The notes below the pieces were generated by a model that made no database searches, had not been told where the DNA came from, and saw nothing but the letters and a program-made list of their open reading frames with translations. Below are positions 10,578 through 20,596 of a stretch of 28,102 bases of DNA, in pieces. The stretch is from positions 1-28,102 of the forward strand of contig JADRCO010000694.1 of assembly GCA_021464525.1 (NCBI GenBank), given 5' to 3'. The DNA comes from Rhizophagus sp. LPA8_4_AMF. Its lineage: Eukaryota > Glomeromycota > Glomeromycetes > Glomerales > Glomeraceae. Made by a program: the position numbers and the translations under genes. Numbering within the stretch: the first letter of the stretch is position 1; every line of letters starts with the position of its first letter.

Positions 10578-12086
10578 TTAGGCTTCTCTCATTATGATTT
10601 GAAATACTTCATAATCATTTCCTCTAAAATATTCTTCATCTCTTATCTTTTTTTCATAACATGTTTGTTTACACTGACATATATTATATTTCTTCAAATT
10701 ATTATTATCATTCACTTTTAAACAAAGGTCCAAATTGAATGCAGGTCCATACCTATCACAATAAAACAATGATTTGCTTATACATCTTACATGACTTAAT
10801 ATTAAATCTTTAAAATTATCCTTTCTTTTAAAAGAAAATATAAAGCTATCCTTTGTTTCGCCAAATTCACCATCAGATGTGTTCGAATACCTCCATATTA
10901 AAGGATTATATCCTCCAAGAATTTCTCCTGTTCCTGATACTTTAATGAATGTTATAGTGTGAGGTATATTGTCACATAATTCGTGAAATCTTTTAGGAGT
11001 ATTACCATCTCGACTTCCTCTTAATAATAATTTAAATTTATATGGTAAATATAATTCTCTTGCATAAGCAAATTTACTTTTAATATCAATTTTATCAATC
11101 CATCTTGAAATTAAGGAAACAATATTTAAATTAACAATCCTTGAATCAATGATTCCATCAATATTTCTATATCGAGGAAGTAAAATGTCACCATTTGGTT
11201 CACTATTAGGATTCAAATAAGAAATCAGCAGCCCTTCATAAAGTTGGGATCTTAAAAGTTTTTTATATGGACGAACTTTTTGAACGAATTCTTCGGATGA
11301 AAGACTAAAAAATCTGATTAAAGGCAAACAATGTTGTAAGGTATTTTTCATTACTTCGAAATCATCATCTGACCAAGTCACTGGGTCTGATAGAAGTGTA
11401 GGATTTTTTTCGAGACCCCATTTTAATACATGTTCCCAAATTTCAATTTCTCTCATTTGTAAATCATCCCTTTTAATAAGTGAAACTAAATATTTTTCAG
11501 GAAGTAATGTAAAATCTAGCGAATTAAATACCTTTTCTGGTGATTTAGCCATGAAATCTAAACAAAATTGTTGAAGTTCTAGTAAAGAACTAGATTGAAA
11601 GCTTATTTGAAGAGCAATTTCAAAATTTTTTTTAATCCATTCAGATTCATTTTCAATTAAATATTTTTGTAAATAATTAACTAGCTCTTGAAGAAGGAGC
11701 TCATCAGCGGCAGTCAAAATTTCCAAAATTTCTGAAGTTTCGTTTTCATCTAACGAAATGATACCACCATAAATATATCTATGTTGTAAGATTTATGTTA
11801 GTTTAATACTAATAAGATCTATTATAATTACTATTTACCTTATAATAATCTGAAAGAGTTTTGGTGAGATATTTGGCAATTTAATATGAGCTAAGTTATC
11901 ATTCTTTTTGTTTGAAGCAAGAATTCGTCGGAAAAATGGAGAACGGTAACACAGGATAATCATGTGCGCACGAAATATTTTTACGTTTGGATCTTTACCA
12001 ACTTCAATTGTGATATCGTAATATTCATCATCTTCCAAAATTTCAATATAATTTTGACTTAATCTAGAAAAAAATTGCTTTGCCAT
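10578..12086 (-). CDS. BTB-BACK-TLDc domain protein, gene 4 (482 aa)
   Basis: Exons 11839-12086 and 10578-11778, joined over a 60-bp phase-2 intron (GTAAAT...TAG) to give 482 residues. BTB about 12-121, BACK about 123-229 ('RDDLQMREIEIWEHVLKWG'), TLDc about 296-478 ('LLLRGSRDGNTPKRFHELCD', 'ILGGYNPLIW', 'ETKDSFIFSFKRK', 'NDYEVFQI'). The ATG at 12086 begins 'MAKQFFSRLSQ' as in gene 3. It is a mosaic. Promoter and exon 1 follow gene 3. The BACK-coding tract (11260-11723) and the last about 100 coding bases plus 3' flank are identical to gene 5. The TLDc core between these tracts differs from gene 5 at about 50 of 580 bases and about 27 residues. Function follows the family: probable intracellular adaptor or oxidative-stress-linked protein, specific role unknown. 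Confidence 0.9.
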
Positions 12087-12139
12087 TTTTTTTACTTATT
12101 TTAAAAGCGAGAGAAGGTGGGAAAAGAATTGTTGCAGAA

Positions 12140-12170
12140 GCAAGTTGCAAACCTATTTAAATGCTGATCA
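12140..12170 (-). promoter_or_regulatory. Core promoter motif of gene 4 (TGATCA + TATA-like)
   Basis: Minus-strand TGATCA, then TTTAAATAGG, then TTTGCAACTTGC, ending 54 bp before the ATG at 12086. Nearly identical to the gene 3 promoter across several hundred bases. Confidence 0.5.
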
Positions 12171-12249
12171 AGACTGCATTAACCAAATATAGATAAATTA
12201 AATATAAATAGAAATTAGTCCAAATCTCGACATACTAGTAATATATACA

Positions 12250-12493
12250 TTGAATAAGAAGTTACGGCGCTAGCAATGGCGGAATTAGTATTCCTCTCAA
12301 ATCTTTTTGAAGTAGGACAAAGGTCTTTGAATCCACCTATTGAAGGGTTTGTTAAAGTATAAGGCTATAAGCAACTAGTATAAGCTCTCCTAAAGGAATT
12401 TCCGAAAGTATTTTCAGATCTTTTCTTAACCTGTTTATTTGTGGTTGTTCTAATATAATTAGATCTGTATGCATATTCAAATCTTCCGTACAT
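12250..12493 (-). pseudogene. Fossil fragment of a protein-primed type B DNA polymerase, copy B
   Basis: A near-identical duplicate of the fragment at 9408-9650 in the same place relative to its BTB gene. It is a fossil and broken. Its presence shows that the whole promoter block of genes 3 and 4, about 560 bp at an offset of about 2843, was duplicated together. The fragment must therefore have been inserted before that duplication. Family call as for copy A. Confidence 0.55.
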
Positions 12494-12576
12494 GTTACGA
12501 TGGTCCTAGACGAAGTGTAAATTCCGACCTGTCACGTGACCGACTATCAATATCGCAAATATCGAATATATCGAAC

Positions 12577-13995
12577 ATGTCCAATATAACACGAGGAAAA
12601 AAACTCTCTCCTGTTCCGCACTTTTGACAAAAATTCCGCAGTAATTTTCTGCTAAACCTTTACCACTTTTTTAAATAATATTTTTCCGGCGAGCAACGAG
12701 GGCCACGGGGTGGCCTCAACGGCACACAGGCTTCTCGCCTTAGACTCCCTTGCCCCAGGGAGACTCACCACTATGGACACAACGGTCCTCCACTCTTTAA
12801 ATATTGACAATACTTGGTTCTCACGACACCCGACATCCGGACGCTACGTCCGCGTTACTTTGGAACAAGACTTTTCGACCTATGAGAGTTATTTAGTTTA
12901 TCATGACGACGGCCTTGCTTTTGACCTTCCGCCGACCTCTATTGTTACTTCCAAGACAGATGTTTTTATTACCGTTTTTGACGCTTGGTATCGACTTACC
13001 TACTCGGACATGACCAACTCGGGTTGCCTAGGCGCTCTTTATTTTTTTTCCCCCGCTCACCCTGATATAGCTATTATGCAGGATTTGGAAAGTTCTGAGC
13101 TTAAACGTAAACGGTTTTCTATCTTCCAAAACCACCGTAACATATCCACTTGGGTTGGTTTAGACCTTCTCTACTACTGGGACCGCCCTCTCTTCGAATC
13201 CTTTGCAGATCTTCGAGCACGTGATGTCAATCACACACATCCACATTTGGACTATCAACACGCTACATTTGATGTACCTTTCCTGGCGATCGAACCAATC
13301 GCTGCTCACGCTTTTCTTTCTGAAATACCCCTTAACACAAGGCCTAATTTAGGCATTATCCATGCCACTGCTAACAAAGAAAAATTCAAAAAATTTTACC
13401 AAGATTTCTCCCTTTTTTACGCCCGATTACGGTACCTGATTTTGAGACGATCCAACCTCGATTACAACTGCGCCTCACTTCTCGAGCTGCTGCACATGCG
13501 TCGGCTGGTCGATTTATACTACATGTTTATCTTTCCAGGATTTTTAATCTTATATGTGTTTATCACTTTTCCCATTAGGGGACTTTATGTACTGTTTTAT
13601 TCGAACATAGATGATAGATTTTTTTTCTGCGTCCGGGTTTCTATTGTTGTGGGTTTTATATACCTCTTTTATTTGTCTATCTTTTTGGCCTTATTGCCGC
13701 GTTATTTGTTTATCTTATGTTTTGGTGACACCTACCATTATTTTATGGATTCCAATTTACTTCTTACTTGACCTTTCTTCGCGGCGCTACCTGGTACTGG
13801 TCGGGTACTTGGTAGATTGGTTCCTTTTTTAACTTAGTGAGGATCTGGGGACTGGGTGTGTTGGTCTTTGGATGACGGATACCAATGTGATTACGTAATT
13901 TAGCTTTGTCTTTATTCAATCTTCACTTTTTTGTATGCCTCTTTCACTTTACATAAATAAATATGAATAAATAAATAAATATGTCCAATATAACA
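12577..13995 (+). mobile_element. LINE-like retroposon with 15-bp target-site duplication
   Basis: 'atgtccaatataaca' occurs exactly at 12577-12591 and 13981-13995, flanking 1389 bp of much GC-richer DNA. The right end is an 'ataaata...aataaataaat' tail, as left by target-primed reverse transcription. Tail plus long target duplication indicate a non-LTR retroposon on the plus strand. No reverse transcriptase or endonuclease motif is visible, so it is either a 5'-truncated or internally deleted LINE or a non-autonomous element. The exact target duplication suggests a fairly recent insertion. The T-rich 3' quarter looks like untranslated sequence. Confidence 0.75.
12773..13771 (+). CDS. Unrecognised ORF inside the LINE-like insertion (332 aa)
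   Basis: An open frame starting at the ATG at 12773 ('MDTTVLHSLNIDNTWFSRH') and running 332 codons. The frame is open 21 codons further upstream, but without another ATG. I do not recognise the family. Residues about 1-245 look like a soluble, evenly composed protein with many aromatic and acidic residues ('YVRVTLEQDFSTYESYLVYH', 'HRNISTWVGLDLLYYWD'). The last 80 or so residues are strongly hydrophobic ('PGFLILYVFITFPI', 'SIVVGFIYLFYLSIFLALL'), which could be membrane segments. More likely they are read-through of a T-rich 3' untranslated region, since base composition changes at about 13,500. Codon and base use are unlike every neighbour, as expected for a retroposon passenger. There are no zinc knuckles, RT box or nuclease motif. 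Confidence 0.45.
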   Translation: MDTTVLHSLNIDNTWFSRHPTSGRYVRVTLEQDFSTYESYLVYHDDGLAFDLPPTSIVTSKTDVFITVFDAWYRLTYSDMTNSGCLGALYFFSPAHPDIAIMQDLESSELKRKRFSIFQNHRNISTWVGLDLLYYWDRPLFESFADLRARDVNHTHPHLDYQHATFDVPFLAIEPIAAHAFLSEIPLNTRPNLGIIHATANKEKFKKFYQDFSLFYARLRYLILRRSNLDYNCASLLELLHMRRLVDLYYMFIFPGFLILYVFITFPIRGLYVLFYSNIDDRFFFCVRVSIVVGFIYLFYLSIFLALLPRYLFILCFGDTYHYFMDSNLLLT

Positions 13996-14477
13996 TATGT
14001 ATAGTAGTTTATAGTATAGTATATATTTAATATAGCGCATTTATTAAATAAGGTTAATATATAGTATAAATTTAATTTATTGTATAAAGCATATATATTA
14101 GATAGATTCGATAATTTTAGTAACTAAATTTTATGTATAAAAAAGGAGCATAAGTCAATGAATAAAAAGTAAGATTTTTCTTCAAGAAAATAAGGTTAAG
14201 AATAAGGTTTTATTAAATGTACTCCTTATTTTCTTTGTTTAAGTTAAATTTGTGATATATCCTTTATTCGTATTTGATTGTACATGCTGAGTGACGCTGT
14301 ACTCTATTTACGTCTGATCGGATATTGTTTTAGCATTTCATCGTAAATCCCTACCGCATTTATATTTAAAATATACTTCTAATTTTATTACATTATTTAA
14401 TTTATTTACACTTTATTTATATACAATTTAAATATACTGCTTAATTCTAGCAGTACAAGAACTGACCCAACAATATT
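13996..14477. other. AT-rich intergenic DNA, nothing recognised
   Basis: No open frame of note. Together with 12494-12576 it forms the non-LINE part (about 0.57 kb) of a segment present between genes 4 and 5 but absent from the equivalent junction between genes 3 and 4 (at about 9651-9656). Confidence 0.6.
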
Positions 14478-15427
14478 ATTCATTAGGAGTTTCGCAATAT
14501 TACGTATAGTCGCTTGGTTATTAAGCCGAGTTTCAATTCTCATTTTATTCTGAACTCGCAGTTCAAAAGCATAAGTTTGGTATATAGTAGTAATTCAGTA
14601 TGTAAATTTTTTATGTACCGAACAGTAATAAGTTCGGTACATAAATCTGTCACATGATAATTTTGGCCAGAATTAAGATTTTAATATATGGGAAATTCAA
14701 CCATGTGATCACATTTAAGTATATCAAAGAATTTTTTTATATGAACGGTAAATTAATAAGACTCGGTATATGCTATATCAAGCTTTATATGTAATTCAAT
14801 ATATCAAGATTTTTTAAATGAAATGAAAATGATTTTTATAAAAAAGTACGGTAAGTTGCGAGTTCGTTATATTGTGGGTTCGTTATATCAAGGCCAATAT
14901 TGTAACTTAAAAAATGATTTTTCACGTTTCATAAAAAAAAAAAAATAAACCGATTTCAACCAAAAATATGCTAATTTTTTAATAAATAAAAATCATACTG
15001 TGCTTAATACATTATGCTAAAGAACAATTAAATGAATACAACTTGTTTGGTTAGTTTATGAAAATTTAATAAGTTAAAAACATTTCAATTTAAAATTTTT
15101 ACGTTACAAACTTTGCGAATTGCATCAATACCGCTTCCATTGATAGTAATATAAAATTTGAATATTACCGTGGCAATTTCTAATTTCAAAAGTGTATATA
15201 TATATGTTTCTTTTATTTTACTACATCTATAATAAAGAAGATTTCAAAATATGAATCTTTAACTTTAACGCTAAATCTAATTTAAATAATTAAAAGAACT
15301 AAATTACTGTAATTGATTCACGATAGAAGCAAACAGGAGCTCAAGTAAAATCAAAAACTTGTAGGTGTATTATTCTTATAAATAAAAGAGGATAAGATAC
15401 AAATAAATAACATACATAGGCTTGAAC
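14478..15427. repeat. Duplicated 3' flank block D2 (partner of D1)
   Basis: Downstream flank of gene 5, homologous to 9657-10577. From 14801 onward it is identical to D1 and the identity runs on into gene 5 up to 15529. The first 320 bp differ from D1 by several indels and substitutions. Confidence 0.85.
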
Positions 15428-16947
15428 TTAGGCTTCTCTCATTATGATTTGAAATACTTCATAATCATTTCCTCTAAAATATTCTTCATCTCTTATCTTT
15501 TTTTCATAACATGTTTGTTTACACTGACAAATATTATATTCCTTCGAATTATAATTATCTTTCACTTTTAAACAAAGGTCCGAATTGAATGTAGGGCCAT
15601 ACCCATCGCAATAAAACAACGATTGACTTATACATCTTACATGACTTAAAATTGAATCTTTAAAAGTATCCTTACTTTTAAAAGAAAATATAAAACTATC
15701 TTTTGTTTCGCCAAATTCACCATCAAATGTTTTCGAAATTCTCCATATTAAAGGATTATATCCACCAAGAATTTCTCCTGTTCCTGATACTTTAATGAAT
15801 GTAACAGTGTGAGGTATATTGTCACATAATTCGTGAAATCTTTTAGGAGTATATCCATCTTGGCTTCCTCTTAATAATAATCTAAATCTATATGGTAAAT
15901 ATAATTCTCTTGTATAAGCAAATTTACTTTTAATATCTATTTTATCGATCCACCTTGAAATTAAGGAAACAATATTTAAATTAACAATTTTTGAATGAAT
16001 AATCCCATCAATATTTTTATATCGAGGAAGTAAAATGTCGTCATTTGGTTCAATATTAGGATTCAAATAAGAATTTAGCAATTCCTCATAAAGTTGGGAT
16101 CTTAAAAGCTTTTTATATGGACGAACTTTTTGAACGAATTCTTCGGATGAAAGACTAAAAAATCTGATTAAAGGCAAACAATGTTGTAAGGTATTTTTCA
16201 TTACTTCGAAATCATCATCTGACCAAGTCACTGGGTCTGATAGAAGTGTAGGATTTTTTTCGAGACCCCATTTTAATACATGTTCCCAAATTTCAATTTC
16301 TCTCATTTGTAAATCATCCCTTTTAATAAGTGAAACTAAATATTTTTCAGGAAGTAATGTAAAATCTAGCGAATTAAATACCTTTTCTGGTGATTTAGCC
16401 ATGAAATCTAAACAAAATTGTTGAAGTTCTAGTAAAGAACTAGATTGAAAGCTTATTTGAAGAGCAATTTCAAAATTTTTTTTAATCCATTCAGATTCAT
16501 TTTCAATTAAATATTTTTGTAAATAATTAACTAGCTCTTGAAGAAGGAGCTCATCAGCGGCAGTCAAAATTTCTAAAATTTCTGAAGTTTCTTTTTCATC
16601 TAACGAAATGATACCACCATAAATATATCTATATTGTAAGATTTATGTTAGTTTAAATTATCTAAAATATTAGTAAGGTCTATAATAATTAATACTTACC
16701 TTAAAATAATCTGAAAGAGTTTTGGTGAGATATTTGGCAACTTAATATGAGGCAAGCTATTATTCTTTTTATTTGAAGCAAGAATTCGTCGGAAAAATGG
16801 TGAACGGTAACATAGGATAATCATGTGCGCACGAAATATTTTTACGTCTGGATCTTTACCAACTTCAATTGTAATATCATAATATTCATCATCATCTAAA
16901 ATTTCAATATAATTTTTACTTAATCTAGAAAAAAATTGTGTTGGCAT
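15428..16947 (-). CDS. BTB-BACK-TLDc domain protein, gene 5 (482 aa)
   Basis: Exons 16700-16947 and 15428-16628, joined over a 71-bp phase-2 intron (GTAAGT...TAG) to give 482 residues. BTB about 12-121 ('MPTQFFSRLSKNYIEIL'), BACK about 123-229 (identical in sequence to gene 4), TLDc about 296-478 ('LLLRGSQDGYTPKRFHELCD', 'ILGGYNPLIW', 'NDYEVFQI'). The start at 16947 is the ATG that aligns with the paralogues; the frame continues upstream without an ATG. Unlike the other four copies, its upstream DNA lacks the TTTGCA / TATA-like / TGATCA block. Only a loose 'gctgatct' remains near 17055, so its expression control probably differs. The substitutions separating it from gene 4 are concentrated in the TLDc core. 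Function is known only from the family, as for the other copies. Confidence 0.9.
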
Positions 16948-17202
16948 TCTTATTTCGAGTCTTTGAGAAATATAAGTTGAACGATTAAACAAAAAGGAAA
17001 TTGATTATTTTTATAAGCGGATTTCATGTGAAAAAAGTAAGATGTATAGGTACGCTGATCTAAAATATATTTGACTTAATTGGTTAGCAATGTTTATAAG
17101 CAGACAGCCAATGTGACGCATTGCATGTGATAATTTAATAGTTGACGTAAGTTGGCCAAATTTTAATTCCGGCCAGAATTAAGATTATTTTTTAATTTTT
17201 AC

Positions 17203-17415
17203 CATATATAGGGTCGTTAAAGCGGGCAGATTTGGCCGCATTAAGAAATTACTTTTGTGACGAATAAAGTGTGTGACAAATAGGTTTTTACTAGACGAAA
17301 AAATTCCAAGTCCTTGGAATACTTAATAAAATGGAGAGTAGAGAGTGTGATACGGCGTGGCAAATATTTTACTATTATCACGTGATTCTACCGCTTTAAC
17401 GATCCCTCATATATA
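17203..17415. mobile_element. Likely hAT-type MITE with 8-bp flanking repeats
   Basis: Terminal inverted repeats 'gggtcgttaaagcggg' (17211-17226) and 'ccgctttaacgatccct' (17391-17407), one indel apart, enclose a 197-bp element. An identical octamer 'catatata' flanks it at 17203-17210 and 17408-17415. An 8-bp target duplication fits hAT elements. The octamer is low in complexity, so the duplication could be partly chance. There is no coding capacity. Confidence 0.65.
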
Positions 17416-17773
17416 TTATCAGCAAGAGCAGCTATTCCATCAACTATATCTTTCTTAGATTTTTGTTTACAAAATATTAGTCTAAGGTGCCTTACTCGAT
17501 TACTTTAAATTTCTATTTTTTTGCATTATACAGTACATATTATTATTAAACCCTTGAGGCTTAAGATAAATTATTAAGTGATGAATTATTTTAAGAAGTG
17601 TCCAAACATGCTTTGTAGTTATGTTATATTTCATCATAATTGCTTCTAATCTAGTAACTACAGTAACATTTGGATAGTTGGACGATCATATTCATGTTCA
17701 AACAAAATCTATAAATTATACATATATCATAAATATCAATAATATAAATCTTAATTTAAATCTTAATAATTAA

Positions 17774-18537
17774 CCGCCATATAGTTTTTCATATTACTTA
17801 GTTGTATTAGGAATAGGTGTTTCTTTAATAAAACCTTGCGAATATGATTCAGTAATTTATATCGTTGGCGTATGGAATTACACCAAATTGTTGTGATGTA
17901 ATTGATCCATCAGCCTTTTTTGATAATCCAAAATTAACCAATTTGTAGTTATTTGATGGACCAACACGTTGCTGGAGTGCTATTATTTAATAAATAAGAT
18001 AATTAAAATAATAAATGCATAATGTACGTAATAAAGTATAAATGGAACACCATGTCACGATGGATGATGTTCCCATCATGTAAATATTATACAGCACAAG
18101 CTAATTAATATACCATTTTGAATTTATCGTTCCAAGTGAGATTATCAATATTTTTTTCTAAATAATTTTGGAGTACCGCTGTCGACATATTCCATTACCA
18201 ACATATAGTAGTTCTTTGAATCATAATTTTGATCAAGAAATAATTAATTTTGACATAAATTGCACATAGAAAATAAATATTATTAAAAATATTCATTATA
18301 CCTTTTGCAATGCCATGAAAATTTATAATATTATCATGAAATGTACCTCGCGCTGGATTTTAAGCTAAATGAGAATTAAAAATGTATATATCATAAAGTC
18401 GAAATATATGTTACAATGTAATCATCTCATAAGCAAATTTTTCTGCCGTGGGATCTTTAAGTGATTATGGATATATTATTTAATGTTTTTTTTGAAATAG
18501 TTTCTTCAATCCAATTTTCTCACTCTGGTATAGACAT
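17774..18537 (-). pseudogene. Decayed TKL-like protein kinase pseudogene
   Basis: Reading the minus strand from 18537: 'MSIPE', a stop where the family has Trp, then 'ENWIEETISKK' (family N-terminus). Next comes 'GTFHDNIINFHGIAKG' (before the beta4 strand), an intron-like gap, then 'YYMLVMEYVDSGT' (beta5/hinge), 'NIDNLTWNDKFKMVY' and a 'LHDGNIIHRDM' catalytic-loop remnant. After another gap come 'NYKLVNFGLSKKADGS' and 'QQFGVIPYA' (DFG and activation segment, DFG degraded to NFG) and finally 'GFIKETPIPNT...YEKLYG'. Several frames and stops interrupt it. The segment from the APE motif to subdomain X is missing, so the pieces before and after lie side by side. It is a host kinase paralogue that has lost function. 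Opposite strand to, and a different subfamily from, the kinase gene at 20597. Confidence 0.8.
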
Positions 18538-20596
18538 TTTTGTATACGGAAATGCGGAAATATTCAGATTTCACGTAATTTCACAATATTTGATGTAGAT
18601 TTCCATGTGGATTTTACGTGGGAAAAATTTCCTGGTGCATATTGTAATTCCTATGGTATTTCGCATCGTATCCATCATATCTATACAAAATTAATAATAC
18701 TTTACTTATTATATCATATCGCACCATACTATTTTACTATATACTCTATTCAAACTCGATCATGAATTGACTATGAATTGAGAATTATAATTAACATTAG
18801 ATTCATTTCTACTGCAATTTACAAACTATAATTCAAATAAAATTTTAGGTAAAAGCAAGAAATTTTTTTAGTAGTCTCTTTTAAGCATTGATAAATTATT
18901 TTTAATAGTTCATGATACAGTATTTATATAATATTCCTTAATCATATTCGTTTTATGCGATTTATATTCTAGGTAGAAATTTTTAATTTACTCTATGAAT
19001 TGTGTAACATAGAAACGCGTGATGCGCCTGATTTATTCCGTGTTTGTTATAGTTAAAATAATTCGTTCTTGTGAAAGATTTTTTGTGGGCTAATCCAGTT
19101 CCGGTTAATGAAATTTGATTGGATTTTTTACAGGTTTAATCACATTTGGATGATGTGATCGGCCGCAGCAGAACGTATGATCTTTTTTATTATCGTTTCT
19201 TTTTTTTTCGTTCCTTCACCTTTAGGTATTCGGATCGACGCAGCGGTGTGATTTTTTTTTAATAATCCATTTTCTTTGGTTATTACTTTTACTAATATTT
19301 TCTTTTTTCCTTAATATTTTTTTTTTTTATTTGTTCTTTTGCCTTTTAGGTTTGGAACGCGATGTAATCGAAATAAACTTTTTTTTTTTTTTAAATAAAT
19401 ATACTTTATATGATTTTCTTAGAACAAATAATAATTATGATTCTTAAAAAATATCCAGCCAAAAATAATAATTTTTTAAAATTATATACGGTAACTTTTT
19501 TTTATTTAATTAAATTTTTATATCCATAATTGTAGGAAGGAATATTTTAATACGTTGTTATATTTATTTTAATTATTTTATAATGCTTGCAAAATAACTT
19601 ACACATTTTACGTAAGAAGCTATACCAGAACATTTACAGAAAATCAAGAATTATGTAAAAAAAAAGTTGCTTAATTTCAGAAATGTATGATAACTTTTAA
19701 TTATTTATCTACTTGGTTTAAAATTTTGGGTTCATTCAAAATCCTGAATTTATCAATGTTATAATCCTGAAATATCATAATTTCTTTAAAACCGCAAATT
19801 ATTTAGGACCTAAACTATTTGGTAGATCCCCTATAAAATATGAAAATCTCGCTGTTTTACGTCAAAAGAATCAAGTTTTTGGCAATGAAAGGTTCTGACC
19901 GAAGATTTAGTGCTGTATGTATAAAGTGAATAAAGATAATGAAATTTCATAGTTGGAATTATGAGAAAAGCGAAGTTGTTGATCTCGGAAAAACGTATGA
20001 AAAAATAGTCGAGATGATCGGCAGAAAGAGTCCCTTCAAGTCCAAGTTAATGATTATCAATAAAATACATGCATCTTCGTAGAACATCATTACGCCATGT
20101 TTTCTTTGCTACCAAAATACTGTTTTTTTTACTAAAAAAAAAAAATATTAAAGTATGACATTTTAGTAACTAAATAAAAAATAAACTAACGTTAATTGAG
20201 ATGATCAATGAATTGATACTGTGATTGTTTCAATAAGAGACTTACGATTTCGTTGTACTTTTTTTTTTTTACGCCCTTTAATAAAAAAATTTAAGGTTTG
20301 ACGTTTTTGGTAACTAAATATAACGTATCGGATAAAACGGATATTGGATTTATCCAAATATCTGCATTATCAAATATCCGATTATCCGATTATCCGATTA
20401 AATTAACGGATTGACGCACTTAAATTGGGATGATCGATGAATTGATACCGTGATTGTTAATAAAAGACTTATGGCGTAACGATGCACTACGAAAACGCAT
20501 AAGTCTTTGTTAACCAAATTTAGTATCGTACTATTTTTATTTATTTTTATTTATAATCATTTTTTTTCGTTCTATCGTTCATAAATTTTATAATAA
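18538..20596. other. AT-rich intergenic region upstream of the kinase gene
   Basis: No coding frame. 19,120-19,390 is a run of long pyrimidine tracts ending in AG ('tttttacag', 'cacctttag', 'gccttttag'), each followed by short, less AT-rich pieces ('gtattcggatcgacgcagcg', 'gtttggaacgcgatg'). These look like 3' splice sites of a spliced untranslated leader, but no start codon or transcript evidence links them to the gene at 20597. The direct repeat and hairpin at 20148-20508 are listed separately. Confidence 0.5.
20148..20508. repeat. Interrupted direct repeat plus hairpin upstream of kinase gene
   Basis: Copy 1 (20148-20244) and copy 2 (20291-20470) share 'taactaaat' and 'gatgatc(a/g)atgaattgatac' in the same order. 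Copy 2 carries an extra segment of about 90 bp (20327-20420) with 'attatccg' repeats and a small palindrome, 'gatattggat..atccaaatatc'. It ends in an inverted pair, 'aaagacttatggcgt' (20463-20477) with 'acgcataagtcttt' (20495-20508), about 90 bp before the ATG at 20597. It is noncoding; a transposon remnant or a promoter-proximal structure are both possible. Confidence 0.55.

Noticed and set aside
13611-13832. Second open frame in the T-rich 3' part of the LINE-like element
   Set aside because: Hydrophobic translation of a pyrimidine-rich region overlapping the longer frame; probably 3' untranslated DNA.
19120-19390. Possible RNA gene or spliced leader exons in the T-rich tract region
   Set aside because: There are three AG-ended pyrimidine tracts, but no fold, box elements or matching donor sites that I can support.
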